Below, in pieces: positions 25,036 to 32,982 of a stretch of DNA of 33,737 nucleotides. Numbering within the stretch: the first letter of the stretch is position 1; each line of letters starts with the position of its first letter. The DNA is from Balneolales bacterium (lineage in GTDB: Bacteria > Bacteroidota > Rhodothermia > Balneolales > Cyclonatronaceae). Position numbers and translations under genes: made by a program. The notes below the pieces were generated by a model that was not told the DNA's origin, did no database searches, and saw only the letters and a program-made list of their open reading frames with translations. The stretch spans positions 1 through 33,737 of the forward strand of contig JAFIET010000041.1 of NCBI GenBank assembly GCA_020832405.1. Direction: 5' to 3'.

Positions 25036-25050
25036 TGCGTTTGGTTTTTT
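25019..25050 (+). terminator. Weak terminator-like hairpin at the end of hisA
   Basis: GCATC (25019-25023) pairs with GATGC (25034-25038) across the hisA stop codon and is followed by GTTTGGTTTTTT. The 5-bp stem is weak, so this is tentative. Confidence 0.35.
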
Positions 25051-25059
25051 AGGGTGATG
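25047..25059 (+). repeat. Recurring motif TTTTAGGGTGATG
   Basis: Exact copy directly after the T-tract downstream of hisA. Confidence 0.55.
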
Positions 25060-25121
25060 GGTCCCTGCCCTCAATCAGGTTTTGCTTTAGGCTTCCTCTT
25101 CACCCTTTCAGCTGCGCCGGC

Positions 25122-25466
25122 CTACCCGAAAATTTCCAGTACCTCTGGCGGCATTCCGCTCTCACCGGAAAGAAATCCCCTGATGACATCCTGTTTTTGC
25201 AGGAGCAGCGCCGCAAGGTTTCTGGTGCTGATACCGGCACTCCGGATTCGGATTACCGGCGGCGGAGGCCCGTGCAGGTTCAGCAGGTCTATGAAATCAG
25301 CATCAAAAGTGACGACGCAGTAGCCGTTATCCCTGCAATGGTGCCATAGCCGGTGATCGGTGGCATCAATGAGGTTATCGGTCTTCACATGCCGTGAATC
25401 GGGGAAGGCTTCCTCAATTTTGGACAGAATCCGGAAAGAAATATTCTGGTCGAAAAACAGCTGCAT
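25122..25466 (-). CDS. DUF5615 PIN-like protein, probable toxin
   Basis: Resembles the DUF5615/Mut7-C-type PIN-like family, usually paired with a DUF433 antitoxin and presumed to be an RNase. Acidic residues typical of the fold are visible: D6 in FFDQNIS and the cluster in VVTFDADFIDLL, together with ATDHRLWHHCRDNGY in the place of the conserved A-x-D-x-x-I/L region. The 114-aa length is normal. The ATG at 25466 is 11 nt after the stop of the antitoxin-like gene, so the two are likely cotranscribed with the antitoxin first, the usual order. Toxicity is inferred from the family, not shown by sequence. Confidence 0.8.
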   Translation of the reverse strand: MQLFFDQNISFRILSKIEEAFPDSRHVKTDNLIDATDHRLWHHCRDNGYCVVTFDADFIDLLNLHGPPPPVIRIRSAGISTRNLAALLLQKQDVIRGFLSGESGMPPEVLEIFG

Positions 25467-25477
25467 CGGGCGGGCCT

Positions 25478-25933
25478 TTATACCATAGAAATGCGGCGCT
25501 CGCGGGAGGCGGCAAAATGCAGGCAGGCATGTATGGCGGCGGGGCTGAGCTCGGGGAAATCTTCGGTGATTTCGGTGATGCTCATGCCGGCGGCGAGGTA
25601 CCCAAGCACATCATAGACGGAGATGCGCGTACCTTTTATGCAGGGGCGCCCGAAGCGCACAGCGGGGTCTATTTTTATGAATTCGGTGAACATGATTTCT
25701 TTGTTTGGGATGTAGGGGAAATCGTTTGTGCTCAGATCGTCGTTAACGGCGAAAAACGGTACATCCTCGCCTGCAACGTTTTCGGTTTCAGGCGACAGCA
25801 GCGTTTCGTCTTCGGCAATCATGCGCAGGCTTATGCGCAGTTCTTCTTCAAGAGAGCGGTTATTTTGTGCGGCTCTCACTTTGAGCCTGAGCTTGGTTTC
25901 TTCGTCGAGGTTTCGGATGGTTACGCTGGCCAT
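25478..25933 (-). CDS. Fused antitoxin: FitA-type ribbon-helix-helix plus DUF433
   Basis: Residues 1-38 (MASVTIRNLDEETKLRLKVR, then NNRSLEEELRISL) match the ribbon-helix-helix DNA-binding domain of FitA-type antitoxins, which normally pair with VapC-like PIN toxins. Residues about 84-146 match DUF433 (DPAVRFGRPCIKGTRISVYDV, AAGMSITEITEDFPEL), the usual partner of DUF5615. A 45-residue acidic linker joins them. The frame is continuous and shows no sign of a frameshift. M81 (ATG at 25693) begins a stand-alone DUF433 of normal size (71 aa), so an internal start could give a second product. An inverted repeat TGATT-N7-AATCA at 25965-25981 upstream may be its operator. Confidence 0.82.
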   Translation of the reverse strand: MASVTIRNLDEETKLRLKVRAAQNNRSLEEELRISLRMIAEDETLLSPETENVAGEDVPFFAVNDDLSTNDFPYIPNKEIMFTEFIKIDPAVRFGRPCIKGTRISVYDVLGYLAAGMSITEITEDFPELSPAAIHACLHFAASRERRISMV

Positions 25934-26057
25934 AGTTCTGCCGGTTTGATTCTATTGGTTTCGTTGATTTCAATGTAATCATTTGTTCGAGGTATTTCAA
26001 GGCCCTCCAATATTTTTTTTACATTCCTGAAACTATGGTATTGTTACTACTCCGGTT

Positions 26058-26687
26058 TTATGCTTTCCCCATTTGTTCCAAAAACTGCATGAATTTTTGG
26101 ACGGCTCTTCCGCGGTGGCTGATGTTGTTCTTTACTTCAGCCATAAGTTCGGCGAAGGTGAGCTGGTAGCCGTCAGGCATGAAAACCGGGTCGTAGCCAA
26201 AGCCGTTATCCCCGATTGGCGTTTTTGTGATTACCCCATCACAAAGCCCGTTAAAGAAAAAAGTGCCTGATTCCGACTTGTAAGCTATAACGGTACGGAA
26301 CCTTGCCGAGCGTTTATCTGTGCTGCCCAGTTCACGAAGGAGCTTGTTTACATTGTCTTCGTAGCTTGCCTGCTCGCCGGCGTACCGGGCCGAATACACG
26401 CCCGGTGCTCCGTTGAGGAAATCAACTTCGAGGCCGGTATCATCAGCGAGGGCAGGCAGGCCCGTAGTTTGGTAAAGGTAGTCGGCCTTTTTCCAGGCGT
26501 TGCCCTGCAGGGTATCGGCATCTTCAATTACCTCCCGTAAGCCCGGAAAATCTTCTGTTGAAAGAAGCCTGATACCAATTCCGGCGAGGATTTCACGAAG
26601 TTCCTTAACTTTATGCTTGTTGGCAGAAGCCAGCACAATGGTATCGGGTTTTGCGAAATCCGGCTTTAGTTCGGGGTCTTTAGTCAT
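26058..26687 (-). CDS. rdgB: dITP/XTP pyrophosphatase (HAM1/RdgB family)
   Basis: House-cleaning enzyme that hydrolyses non-canonical purine NTPs (XTP, ITP, dITP) to monophosphates. Family motifs are in order: LASANKHKVKELREIL (the nucleotide-binding strand, with HK in place of the commoner GK), ALADDTGLEVD with the catalytic Asp, GAPGVYSARYAG, GFGYDPVF and the C-terminal ISHRGRA. At 209 aa it is slightly longer than usual because of an N-terminal extension of about 15 residues; no better internal start exists. It follows the PfkB-family gene by 17 nt and is probably cotranscribed with it. Confidence 0.95.
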   Translation of the reverse strand: MTKDPELKPDFAKPDTIVLASANKHKVKELREILAGIGIRLLSTEDFPGLREVIEDADTLQGNAWKKADYLYQTTGLPALADDTGLEVDFLNGAPGVYSARYAGEQASYEDNVNKLLRELGSTDKRSARFRTVIAYKSESGTFFFNGLCDGVITKTPIGDNGFGYDPVFMPDGYQLTFAELMAEVKNNISHRGRAVQKFMQFLEQMGKA

Positions 26688-26704
26688 TTTATTTTGGCTG
26701 GTTA

Positions 26705-27634
26705 TCAGAAAGTATCTTCCCGCTGTACGGGAATTTCCGAAAGGGTGCGGAACTCGGTGTAGCGTTCATTGATTTCAGCAGCCGTTAGGCTTAGCAGACG
26801 CTCTGGACCAAATTTCTCTACGCAGAAGCTTGCCATGGCAGAGCCGTAGATAACCGCACGGCGGAAGTTTTCATCAGAGAAGTCGCCTGAGCGGGCAAGC
26901 CAGCCGGCAAAGCCGCCAAGAAATGTATCGCCGGCACCGGTTGGGTCGAAAATGTCAACAATAGGGTAGGCGGGTGCAGAAAAGATACTGCCGTTGGTGA
27001 ACAACAGTGCACCGTGTTCCCCTTTTTTTATGATAAGGGTATCTGGCCCCATACTCCGGATTTTATCAGCGGCTTTCACTAGGTTGGGTTCACCGGATAG
27101 TTCACGCGCTTCGGAATCATTAATGATTAGTACATCAACGCGGTTCAGGGTTACTTCGAGGTCTTTGCGGGCACCTTCAATCCAGAAATTCATCGTATCC
27201 AGAATTACGAGGTCGGGCGTTTCAATCTGATCAAGAACCTTGTTCTGAAGAGCCGGTGCGATGTTGCCCAGACAAACGACTTTTGCATTCTGGTAGGAAG
27301 CCGGAATAACCGGATCGAATTTTTCAAACACATTGAGCTGCGTATCGAGGGTGTCGCGGTTGTTAAGGTCAAAGTGATAGCGACCGCTCCAGAAAAATGT
27401 TCTGCCACTGTTGTCGATTTGAAGACCTTCCAGATCGATATCACGGGCTTTTAGCTTGTTGAGGTCTTCTTCGGCGAAATCGTGCCCGACTACGCCCACA
27501 AGCTGAAGCGGGCTGTGAAAATAACTGGCGGTGATGGAAATAAAAGTGGCCGATCCGCCGAGAATACGGTCAACTTTTCCGAACGGTGTTTCTATGCCGT
27601 CATAGGCAACAGAACCAACAACAAGAATGCTCAT
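26705..27634 (-). CDS. PfkB-family sugar or nucleoside kinase
   Basis: Ribokinase-fold kinase. The N-terminal glycine pair (RILGGSATF) and the C-terminal PfkB signature DPTGAGDTFLGGF (230-242; D236 is the catalytic base) are intact. ATP-site residues IINDSEARELS and IIKKGEHGALLF are also seen. The phosphate acceptor is not predictable: an adenosine/ribokinase-like or other sugar role fits. I start at the ATG at 27634 (MSILVVGSVAYDG), giving 309 aa; the frame stays open for 67 more codons upstream but those residues lack family character. It lies 17 nt upstream of rdgB on the same strand, consistent with a nucleotide-linked function, but that is inference. Confidence 0.9.
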   Translation of the reverse strand: MSILVVGSVAYDGIETPFGKVDRILGGSATFISITASYFHSPLQLVGVVGHDFAEEDLNKLKARDIDLEGLQIDNSGRTFFWSGRYHFDLNNRDTLDTQLNVFEKFDPVIPASYQNAKVVCLGNIAPALQNKVLDQIETPDLVILDTMNFWIEGARKDLEVTLNRVDVLIINDSEARELSGEPNLVKAADKIRSMGPDTLIIKKGEHGALLFTNGSIFSAPAYPIVDIFDPTGAGDTFLGGFAGWLARSGDFSDENFRRAVIYGSAMASFCVEKFGPERLLSLTAAEINERYTEFRTLSEIPVQREDTF

Positions 27635-27900
27635 AATGATTTTGAATGGTTGAAATGGAAAAACCGGGTAACACAAACCGGCCGGATTTAAGTCCGAATA
27701 ATAATAAATTAAGCCCATTTTAGAGCCGCCGTAAGGTACGCATGAAATACTGCGGTTAAAAGCTAAAAGGAAAGCATCAGGCCGGTTATAAAACCTCTGC
27801 GTACAGCTAAAAAAAGAAAATTGAAATAAAGCCATTAAACTATGCCTTACTCACGCCCCTAATCCTTCCTATATTAGTAGTTAAACAAAAAAATATCGAT

Positions 27901-28209
27901 TTGAAGACGTACTACAAAAATTTTACCCACCGTCAGCTTGACTCGCTGATACACAACCGCCTCAGGCTTGCCATTCTTTCTGCAGTGGCTCATTCCGAAG
28001 AAGTCGATTTTATGAGCCTTAAAAATGCCGTAAAAACAACCGACGGAAACCTGAGTATTCAGCTGAAGAAGCTGGAAGAGGCAGGTTATATCGCTATCAA
28101 CAGAAGTGTGCAGATCAGCCGCAAACAGACCAATGTGGCCCTCACTAACAAAGGCTTTAATGCGCTGCAAGAGTACAAGGCGCTTATTCTTGACTGGCTG
28201 AATTTATGA
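27901..28209 (+). CDS. Winged-helix transcriptional regulator (HTH_34/MarR-like)
   Basis: A one-domain winged-helix protein (about 10-90): HNRLRLAILSAV, then VDFMSLKNAVKTTDGNLSIQLKKLEEAGYI, which is the recognition-helix region of the HTH_34 group. No ligand or metal motif is present (no ArsR-type CxC). There is no ATG in front of the conserved part; TTG at 27901 is the most likely start. It overlaps the next gene by 4 nt (ATGA), so it probably regulates or is coregulated with the ICMT-like membrane protein. The 266-nt region upstream (27635-27900) is divergent from the PfkB kinase and must hold both promoters; no clear consensus is visible there. Confidence 0.8.
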   Translation: MKTYYKNFTHRQLDSLIHNRLRLAILSAVAHSEEVDFMSLKNAVKTTDGNLSIQLKKLEEAGYIAINRSVQISRKQTNVALTNKGFNALQEYKALILDWLNL

Positions 28210-28826
28210 TCTTTGCTGTGGCATTTCTGGGTTTTGCGGTGCTGCACAGTTTACTTGCAAGCCGCGCGGTAAAATCGAGGGTAATAAAAGCCATACCTGT
28301 TTTGCGTTGGTATTACCGCCTGCTTTACAATATGCTTGCTTTGGTTACGCTCGGGCTGGTCTGGTTTTTGGCACCGGTTGAGCATCAGCTTTTGTACCGT
28401 GCTGAGCCGCCTGTGCAATGGCTGTTGCACCTCATTCAGCTGGGAGCACTGGCCGGCCTTTGGCTAAGCCTTCGCCATGCCGGCAGTTCTGCTTTTCTGG
28501 GCCTTGTGCAGCTCCGTGACGCCCGACGCTCAGAAACAAACTACGACCTCGATGAGCCTGCATCCGCTCAAATCGCCATTTCAGGACCGTTTCGCTATAT
28601 GCGGCACCCGTTGTATGTATTCAGTATCATTCTGCTGATAGCCCACCCTATAATGACACTCAAATGGGCGCTGTTTACGCTCTGCTGTATTCTTTACTTT
28701 GTGATCGGATCCCGTTTTGAGGAGCGCCGGCTTCTTGCCCGCTTTGGAGATAGTTATGCCGAATACCGGAAACAGGTACCTGCGTTCATTCCGATCATAT
28801 TGCATAAACTATATTCAAATGAATGA
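28206..28826 (+). CDS. Membrane protein of the ICMT/NnrU/phospholipid methyltransferase type
   Basis: Hydrophobic protein with about five membrane segments. The C-terminal block GPFRYMRHPLYVFSIILLI ... FEERRLLARFGDSYAEYRKQVPAFIP is the S-adenosylmethionine-binding signature shared by isoprenylcysteine carboxyl methyltransferases, PEMT-type enzymes and NnrU relatives. The substrate is unknown; bacterial members often modify lipids or remain uncharacterised. The start ATG overlaps the stop of the winged-helix gene (ATGA), and the stop overlaps the Nudix gene by 8 nt. The 206-aa length is normal. Confidence 0.82.
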   Translation: MIFAVAFLGFAVLHSLLASRAVKSRVIKAIPVLRWYYRLLYNMLALVTLGLVWFLAPVEHQLLYRAEPPVQWLLHLIQLGALAGLWLSLRHAGSSAFLGLVQLRDARRSETNYDLDEPASAQIAISGPFRYMRHPLYVFSIILLIAHPIMTLKWALFTLCCILYFVIGSRFEERRLLARFGDSYAEYRKQVPAFIPIILHKLYSNE

Positions 28827-29460
28827 GTTAGCGGATTATCTCAAACACCGGCTACAGCAGCCGCTGCCGGGTTTCACAGCACAGCGAAGGATGGGTCCTG
28901 TGCGCCACGACGGCAGCTTCATGCACGACATAACCCCCCCGCATGACTGTAAGCGCAATGCTGTGATGGTTCTTCTGTACAGAGATGAGCAAACCGGAGC
29001 CTACCGGCTTATCCTTACTGAGCGCTCTTCTAAAATGCCGAGCCATGCGGGTGAAGTAAGTTGTCCTGGCGGCCGAATGCAGCCCGGCGAGACTACCTTC
29101 GAAGCCGCACTTCGTGAGACCGAAGAAGAGGTCGGCCTCAGGCCTTCACGGCTCCATTGGCTCGGAGAGCTGAGTAGTCTGTACATACCGGTTACAAACA
29201 ATCTCATCTATCCGCATATCAGTTTTGTTGAACAGCCGGGTAAACTCATACCCGACCCGAGGGAGGTGAGCCGTATCTTCACACCAGAGCTTATTTCTCT
29301 TACAAAGCCCGAAAACCTTGTACACGAAATCTGGACTTTCGGCGATATCCCAATGACGGTGCCATACTGGACCGTGACCCCTACACCTCTGTGGGGGGCT
29401 ACAGCTATGATTTTAAGTGAACTGTTAGATATAGTGGCTGGCAAAATAAAATTAGGCTAA
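28819..29460 (+). CDS. Nudix hydrolase, CoA pyrophosphatase type
   Basis: The Nudix box is complete: G85-x5-E91-x7-R99-E100 through EEVGL (107). Directly before it, LILTERSSKMPSHAGEVSCPGG matches the NuCoA pattern of coenzyme A diphosphatases (NudL-like), so hydrolysis of CoA or acyl-CoA to phosphopantetheine plus 3',5'-ADP is the best guess. I start at ATG 28819, which gives 213 aa and overlaps the upstream gene by 8 nt; an earlier ATG would read through the membrane protein's coding end. It is the third gene of a tightly overlapped + strand trio. Confidence 0.9.
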   Translation: MNELADYLKHRLQQPLPGFTAQRRMGPVRHDGSFMHDITPPHDCKRNAVMVLLYRDEQTGAYRLILTERSSKMPSHAGEVSCPGGRMQPGETTFEAALRETEEEVGLRPSRLHWLGELSSLYIPVTNNLIYPHISFVEQPGKLIPDPREVSRIFTPELISLTKPENLVHEIWTFGDIPMTVPYWTVTPTPLWGATAMILSELLDIVAGKIKLG

Positions 29461-29537
29461 ATGCTTGTATGCCTTAATTTATTAGTCTATATTCCCAGCT
29501 TAATTCAAAGTGAGTAAATCAACCAAAAATGTAACTT

Positions 29538-30008
29538 ATGTCGCATCAACTCGACCTTACGGATATCAAAATTCTGAGGGAGCTTCAAAAGAATGGTCGT
29601 GCCCGACGCAATAAACTGGCTGAAATCGTAGGGCTGTCTGTGCCGTCGGTTTCTGAGCGAATGAAAAAACTGGAAGAAAAAAAACTCATAGACGGGTATT
29701 TTGCTGTGCTGAACCCGCGGCTATTTGATTACGACATTACGGCCTTTATTTTTGTTCAGGTCGATAATTCATCTTTTTATCCTGCTTTTGTGGAAGCGGC
29801 ACAGGATGAAGCCGAAGTTCTTGAGTGCCACTCCATAACCGGTGACGGGTCACACTTTCTGAAAATTCGTACCCGGAATACGGAATCTCTGGAGAAGCTT
29901 CTTTCCAAAATTCAGACTATGCCGGGTGTTAAAAAAACACGTTCCAATATTGTTCTCTCTACATTCAAAGAAACCCGCGAAATTCCCCTCAGGGAAGAAA
30001 ACACCTAA
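29538..30008 (+). CDS. Lrp/AsnC-family transcriptional regulator
   Basis: N-terminal helix-turn-helix (about 6-60): LDLTDIKILRELQKNGRARRNKLAEIVGLSVPSVSERMKKLE is cut here to its key parts LTDIKILRELQKNGRA and GLSVPSVSERMKKLE. The C-terminal RAM domain (about 65-145) contains ECHSITGDGSHFLKI, the family's effector-site strand and loop. Members sense amino acids and bind DNA as multimers. The target is unknown. It starts 77 nt after the Nudix gene. Its final 83 nt lie inside the N-terminal frame of the following membrane protein, if that gene starts at its first ATG. Confidence 0.92.
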   Translation: MSHQLDLTDIKILRELQKNGRARRNKLAEIVGLSVPSVSERMKKLEEKKLIDGYFAVLNPRLFDYDITAFIFVQVDNSSFYPAFVEAAQDEAEVLECHSITGDGSHFLKIRTRNTESLEKLLSKIQTMPGVKKTRSNIVLSTFKETREIPLREENT

Positions 30009-31464
30009 GCTAAATTCCGGCTTTTTTTGTCGTTTTCTGTTTCTGTTTTTTTTGTTTTTTGGGGATGTGTCCCTTGCCCAGGTACGCTTTGGGCTTATCC
30101 TGAGTCAGGAGCAAAGCCAAACCCTAACACAGCAGGAAATTGAAACTTATCAGAGGCTTGGTTTTACTATTCTGGCGCCTGAGGGGCATTTCGCGCCTGA
30201 AATATTTGATTTCTTAAACGGGCAAAACTTTGAGATCTGGCCGGTCTTGCCCCAAAGGTTTCTCATTCGTACAGCACAGGCCACTGATGCAGCCCAACAG
30301 ATCAGGTGGCTCCGCAGGTTTGAAGCAGTTCCCGGTTTTAACAGCATTATTGCTGGCTGGCATGCTGATCTGAACTCTGCGCGTACGTCCAGACATCTCG
30401 CAGGTTTAAGTGAACAGCTAAGAGAGGCGTTCCCTGCTCAGCCACTCTACTTAATCACTAAGGGGGATGATGTGCCGTCCCCAATGCTGCGGCCTGTACC
30501 CGATGCAGGCCTTTCTTTACCGACCGCTCCGTTTAAAGGCGCCCCTTTACTGCTTCCGCCCGGGCCTGCTGCCGACGAACATCACTTTTTTGTACAAACT
30601 TTACGTGAAGGTATCAGGCTTGGGTACCAGGTTTTTCTCACAGATTATGATAACCTTCAGATTTACCTTGACGACGATTTCAGTGGTCTGGCTCAGATAA
30701 TAAGCGGATTTCAGAGGAGTCCTAATCCTGCCATTCCGCTGCCTGCTGCCGAACAATACCCCGGTTCAGTTAATTACGGGGTGCTCATTTTGATAGGGTT
30801 ATGGTTGTCTTTTGCCATACATATGCGGTTTAACCCCAACTACAGCAGAACGGTTGGCCGCTACTTTTTTAACCATTCTTTTTTGGTTGAGGACATCCTC
30901 AGGCGGCATATCCTGCTTTCGGGAAGTGTGCTTGTCGTTTTTCTGCAGGCAGCCGTAATGTGGGGTTTGTTCTCCCTCACTTTTATTACTTCGTTTTTGG
31001 GAGAGGCCGGAATGCAGGCACTCAGCTGGTACTTCCCGGTAGCAGCAAATGATTGGTTTCTCTTTACTATAGGTTTGGTTTTTGGGGCCTTGTTTAACGG
31101 TCTGCTATGGGCATGGCTTATTATAAGCTGTTTCCGACGTGATGTGGTAAGCATGTCGGCTACCCTGTTGTTCTGGCCTATGCATCTCGGGTTATTTCTG
31201 CTGCTGGTTCTGCTAACCCTTTCCGGCTCATCTGCCGGATCTGTGGCTGTGCTTGCTGCCGGTGGGGTATTTGTCTTGGTTCAGCTGGGTAGTTTTCTGG
31301 TAGCTGCTGCAGCTTTTGGCAGGCAGCCAACCCTACGGCCTGCAGCGCATCTTGGAGTAACTTTTTTGTTGTACCTTAGTCTTTTGAGTCTGCTTGCTAT
31401 GCTGTTTGTGCGAAACAGTACCGTTTATGGTATTATGCAGCTGGCTTTTTGGTTAAATAATTGA
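29926..31464 (+). CDS. Exported/multi-pass membrane protein of unknown function (DUF4271-like C-terminus)
   Basis: A signal-like hydrophobic segment (about 33-51, ending SLAQ) is followed by a soluble domain (about 53-265) in which I recognise no family; it has a mixed alpha/beta character (WLRRFEAVPGFNSIIAGWHAD, GIRLGYQVFLTDYD). The C-terminal half has six membrane segments (about 284-300, 329-352, 377-403, 411-433, 438-464, 475-495) and resembles the Bacteroidota DUF4271 group, tentatively. The start is unclear: the only ATG (29926) lies inside the lrp-type gene and gives a 32-residue basic lead; TTG 29950 is an alternative. Its stop overlaps the rpoN stop by 12 nt on the opposite strand. 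Confidence 0.7.
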   Translation: MLKKHVPILFSLHSKKPAKFPSGKKTPKLNSGFFCRFLFLFFLFFGDVSLAQVRFGLILSQEQSQTLTQQEIETYQRLGFTILAPEGHFAPEIFDFLNGQNFEIWPVLPQRFLIRTAQATDAAQQIRWLRRFEAVPGFNSIIAGWHADLNSARTSRHLAGLSEQLREAFPAQPLYLITKGDDVPSPMLRPVPDAGLSLPTAPFKGAPLLLPPGPAADEHHFFVQTLREGIRLGYQVFLTDYDNLQIYLDDDFSGLAQIISGFQRSPNPAIPLPAAEQYPGSVNYGVLILIGLWLSFAIHMRFNPNYSRTVGRYFFNHSFLVEDILRRHILLSGSVLVVFLQAAVMWGLFSLTFITSFLGEAGMQALSWYFPVAANDWFLFTIGLVFGALFNGLLWAWLIISCFRRDVVSMSATLLFWPMHLGLFLLLVLLTLSGSSAGSVAVLAAGGVFVLVQLGSFLVAAAAFGRQPTLRPAAHLGVTFLLYLSLLSLLAMLFVRNSTVYGIMQLAFWLNN

Positions 31465-32982
31465 TTTTCTAAGTCTTGCTGTAGGGATTCGCAATTGTTC
31501 GCGGTACTTGGTAACCGTTCGCCGGGCTACACGGAAGCCTTTTTCTTTGAGTATGTCTGTCAGCTTCTGATCGCTGAAGGGCTGATCTTTCGGCTCCAGC
31601 TCAATCATTTCAGCGAGAATATTCTTTACTTCAAGATTCGAAACTTCTTCACCTGATTCAGTTGTGATCCCTTCATTGAAAAAATAACGCAGTTCGTAAA
31701 CCCCGAATGCGGTCTGTACATATTTCCCGTTCACCACGCGGGAAATGGTTGAAACATCAAGGCTTACGATATCAGCAACATCTTTGAGAATCATCGGTTT
31801 CACGTTTTTGCCGCTTTTGAAGAAGCTCTCCTGTATGTTCACAATCGTCTGCATTACGGCAAGCAGGGTCTGCTGCCGCTGATAGAGCATCTCAATAAAC
31901 CACTTTGCTGATTCAATCTTGCTTTTTAAAAACAGCTGTGCCTCTTTCTGCTCTTTATTTTTTTCCTTCCGGCGGGCCATGTCTGCAATCATCTGCTCGT
32001 AGCTTTTGGAAACAATCAGATCGGGCATATTCCGGCGGTTCAGGGTAATCACAAACTCGCCCTGCTGCTCATCATCGGCTGAAGGTTCGTAGTACACCTC
32101 AAAGTCAGGTGTGATGAAGTTTCCTGCATCAGCAGCCGCAGTTTCGAAGGAGCCGGGTTTGGGATCGAGCATGCGCAGGCAGTCATACGCTTCGCGGAAA
32201 GCATCTTCCGTGATGCCCATTCTGCGAATGATTTTTTCAAAGTGCTTTTTCTCGAATTCCTCCCAGTGATCAGTGATGATTTTTTTTGCTTCATGAAGTC
32301 CGGGTGTGTCACTCCGGAGCATACTAAGCTGAATGTCAAGACATTCCTGAAGATTTCGTGCGGCAATTCCCGGCGGATCAAGCCGCTGAATGAGCTGCAA
32401 TACGTGAAGCACCTCATCCGTCGAAACGGGCATCCCATGCTGAAAAGCAATGCCGTCTGCCACGGACGAAATCTCCCGCCGGAAATAGCCGTCATCATCA
32501 ATAGAGCCCAAAATCTGATCGGCAATCAGCATTTCCTTTTCTGTGAGGTCGAGCATGAGTACCTGCTGTTCCAGTTTTTCCAGTTGTGTTTCCCGGTAGG
32601 GCGCGGGGATATCCATCCAGTCGGGTGCATCCGGGTTCCAGGTCGTTGAGGAACTGTAGCCTTCAGAGTTATCGGAATGAAAGGCATCCCAGTCCACATC
32701 AAGATCATCATCAACAGCCGGACTGTCGCTTTCGGGTATATCCGGGTCAGCGGCATCTATCTTTTCGTACTCTGAGCCGCCCTCGGTATCATAAACATCC
32801 GTGCCGGAGTCGATATCCTCAATCGCCGGATTGGTCTCCATTTCTTCCTTGATACGCTGCTCGATATGCTGCGTTGACATTTGCAGCATTTTGATGTACT
32901 GAATCTGCTGGGGCGAAAGCTTTTGCTGCTGTGTCTGTACCTGTTTCTGAAACTGCCCCTGCCGCTGTTTTTGTGAAATCAT
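31453..32982 (-). CDS. rpoN: RNA polymerase sigma-54 factor
   Basis: Directs RNA polymerase to -24/-12 promoters and needs an AAA+ activator such as the one at 6726-8114. Region I is glutamine-rich (QFQKQVQTQQQKLSPQQIQY) and leads to the conserved LSPQQIQYIKMLQMS. Region II is a long acidic stretch (about 54-106). Region III contains the core-binding part and a helix-turn-helix (DVADIVSLDVSTISRVVNGKY). The RpoN box ARRTVTKYREQL (486-497) is complete. At 509 aa it has normal length. It overlaps the DUF3109 gene by 4 nt (ATGA) at its start and the membrane-protein gene tail-to-tail at its end, so there is no terminator space. Confidence 0.97.
   Translation of the reverse strand: MISQKQRQGQFQKQVQTQQQKLSPQQIQYIKMLQMSTQHIEQRIKEEMETNPAIEDIDSGTDVYDTEGGSEYEKIDAADPDIPESDSPAVDDDLDVDWDAFHSDNSEGYSSSTTWNPDAPDWMDIPAPYRETQLEKLEQQVLMLDLTEKEMLIADQILGSIDDDGYFRREISSVADGIAFQHGMPVSTDEVLHVLQLIQRLDPPGIAARNLQECLDIQLSMLRSDTPGLHEAKKIITDHWEEFEKKHFEKIIRRMGITEDAFREAYDCLRMLDPKPGSFETAAADAGNFITPDFEVYYEPSADDEQQGEFVITLNRRNMPDLIVSKSYEQMIADMARRKEKNKEQKEAQLFLKSKIESAKWFIEMLYQRQQTLLAVMQTIVNIQESFFKSGKNVKPMILKDVADIVSLDVSTISRVVNGKYVQTAFGVYELRYFFNEGITTESGEEVSNLEVKNILAEMIELEPKDQPFSDQKLTDILKEKGFRVARRTVTKYREQLRIPTARLRKSII

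Noticed and set aside
27635-27835. N-terminal extension of 67 codons on the PfkB kinase
   Set aside because: The residues lack family character and the conserved kinase N-terminus starts exactly at the ATG at 27634.
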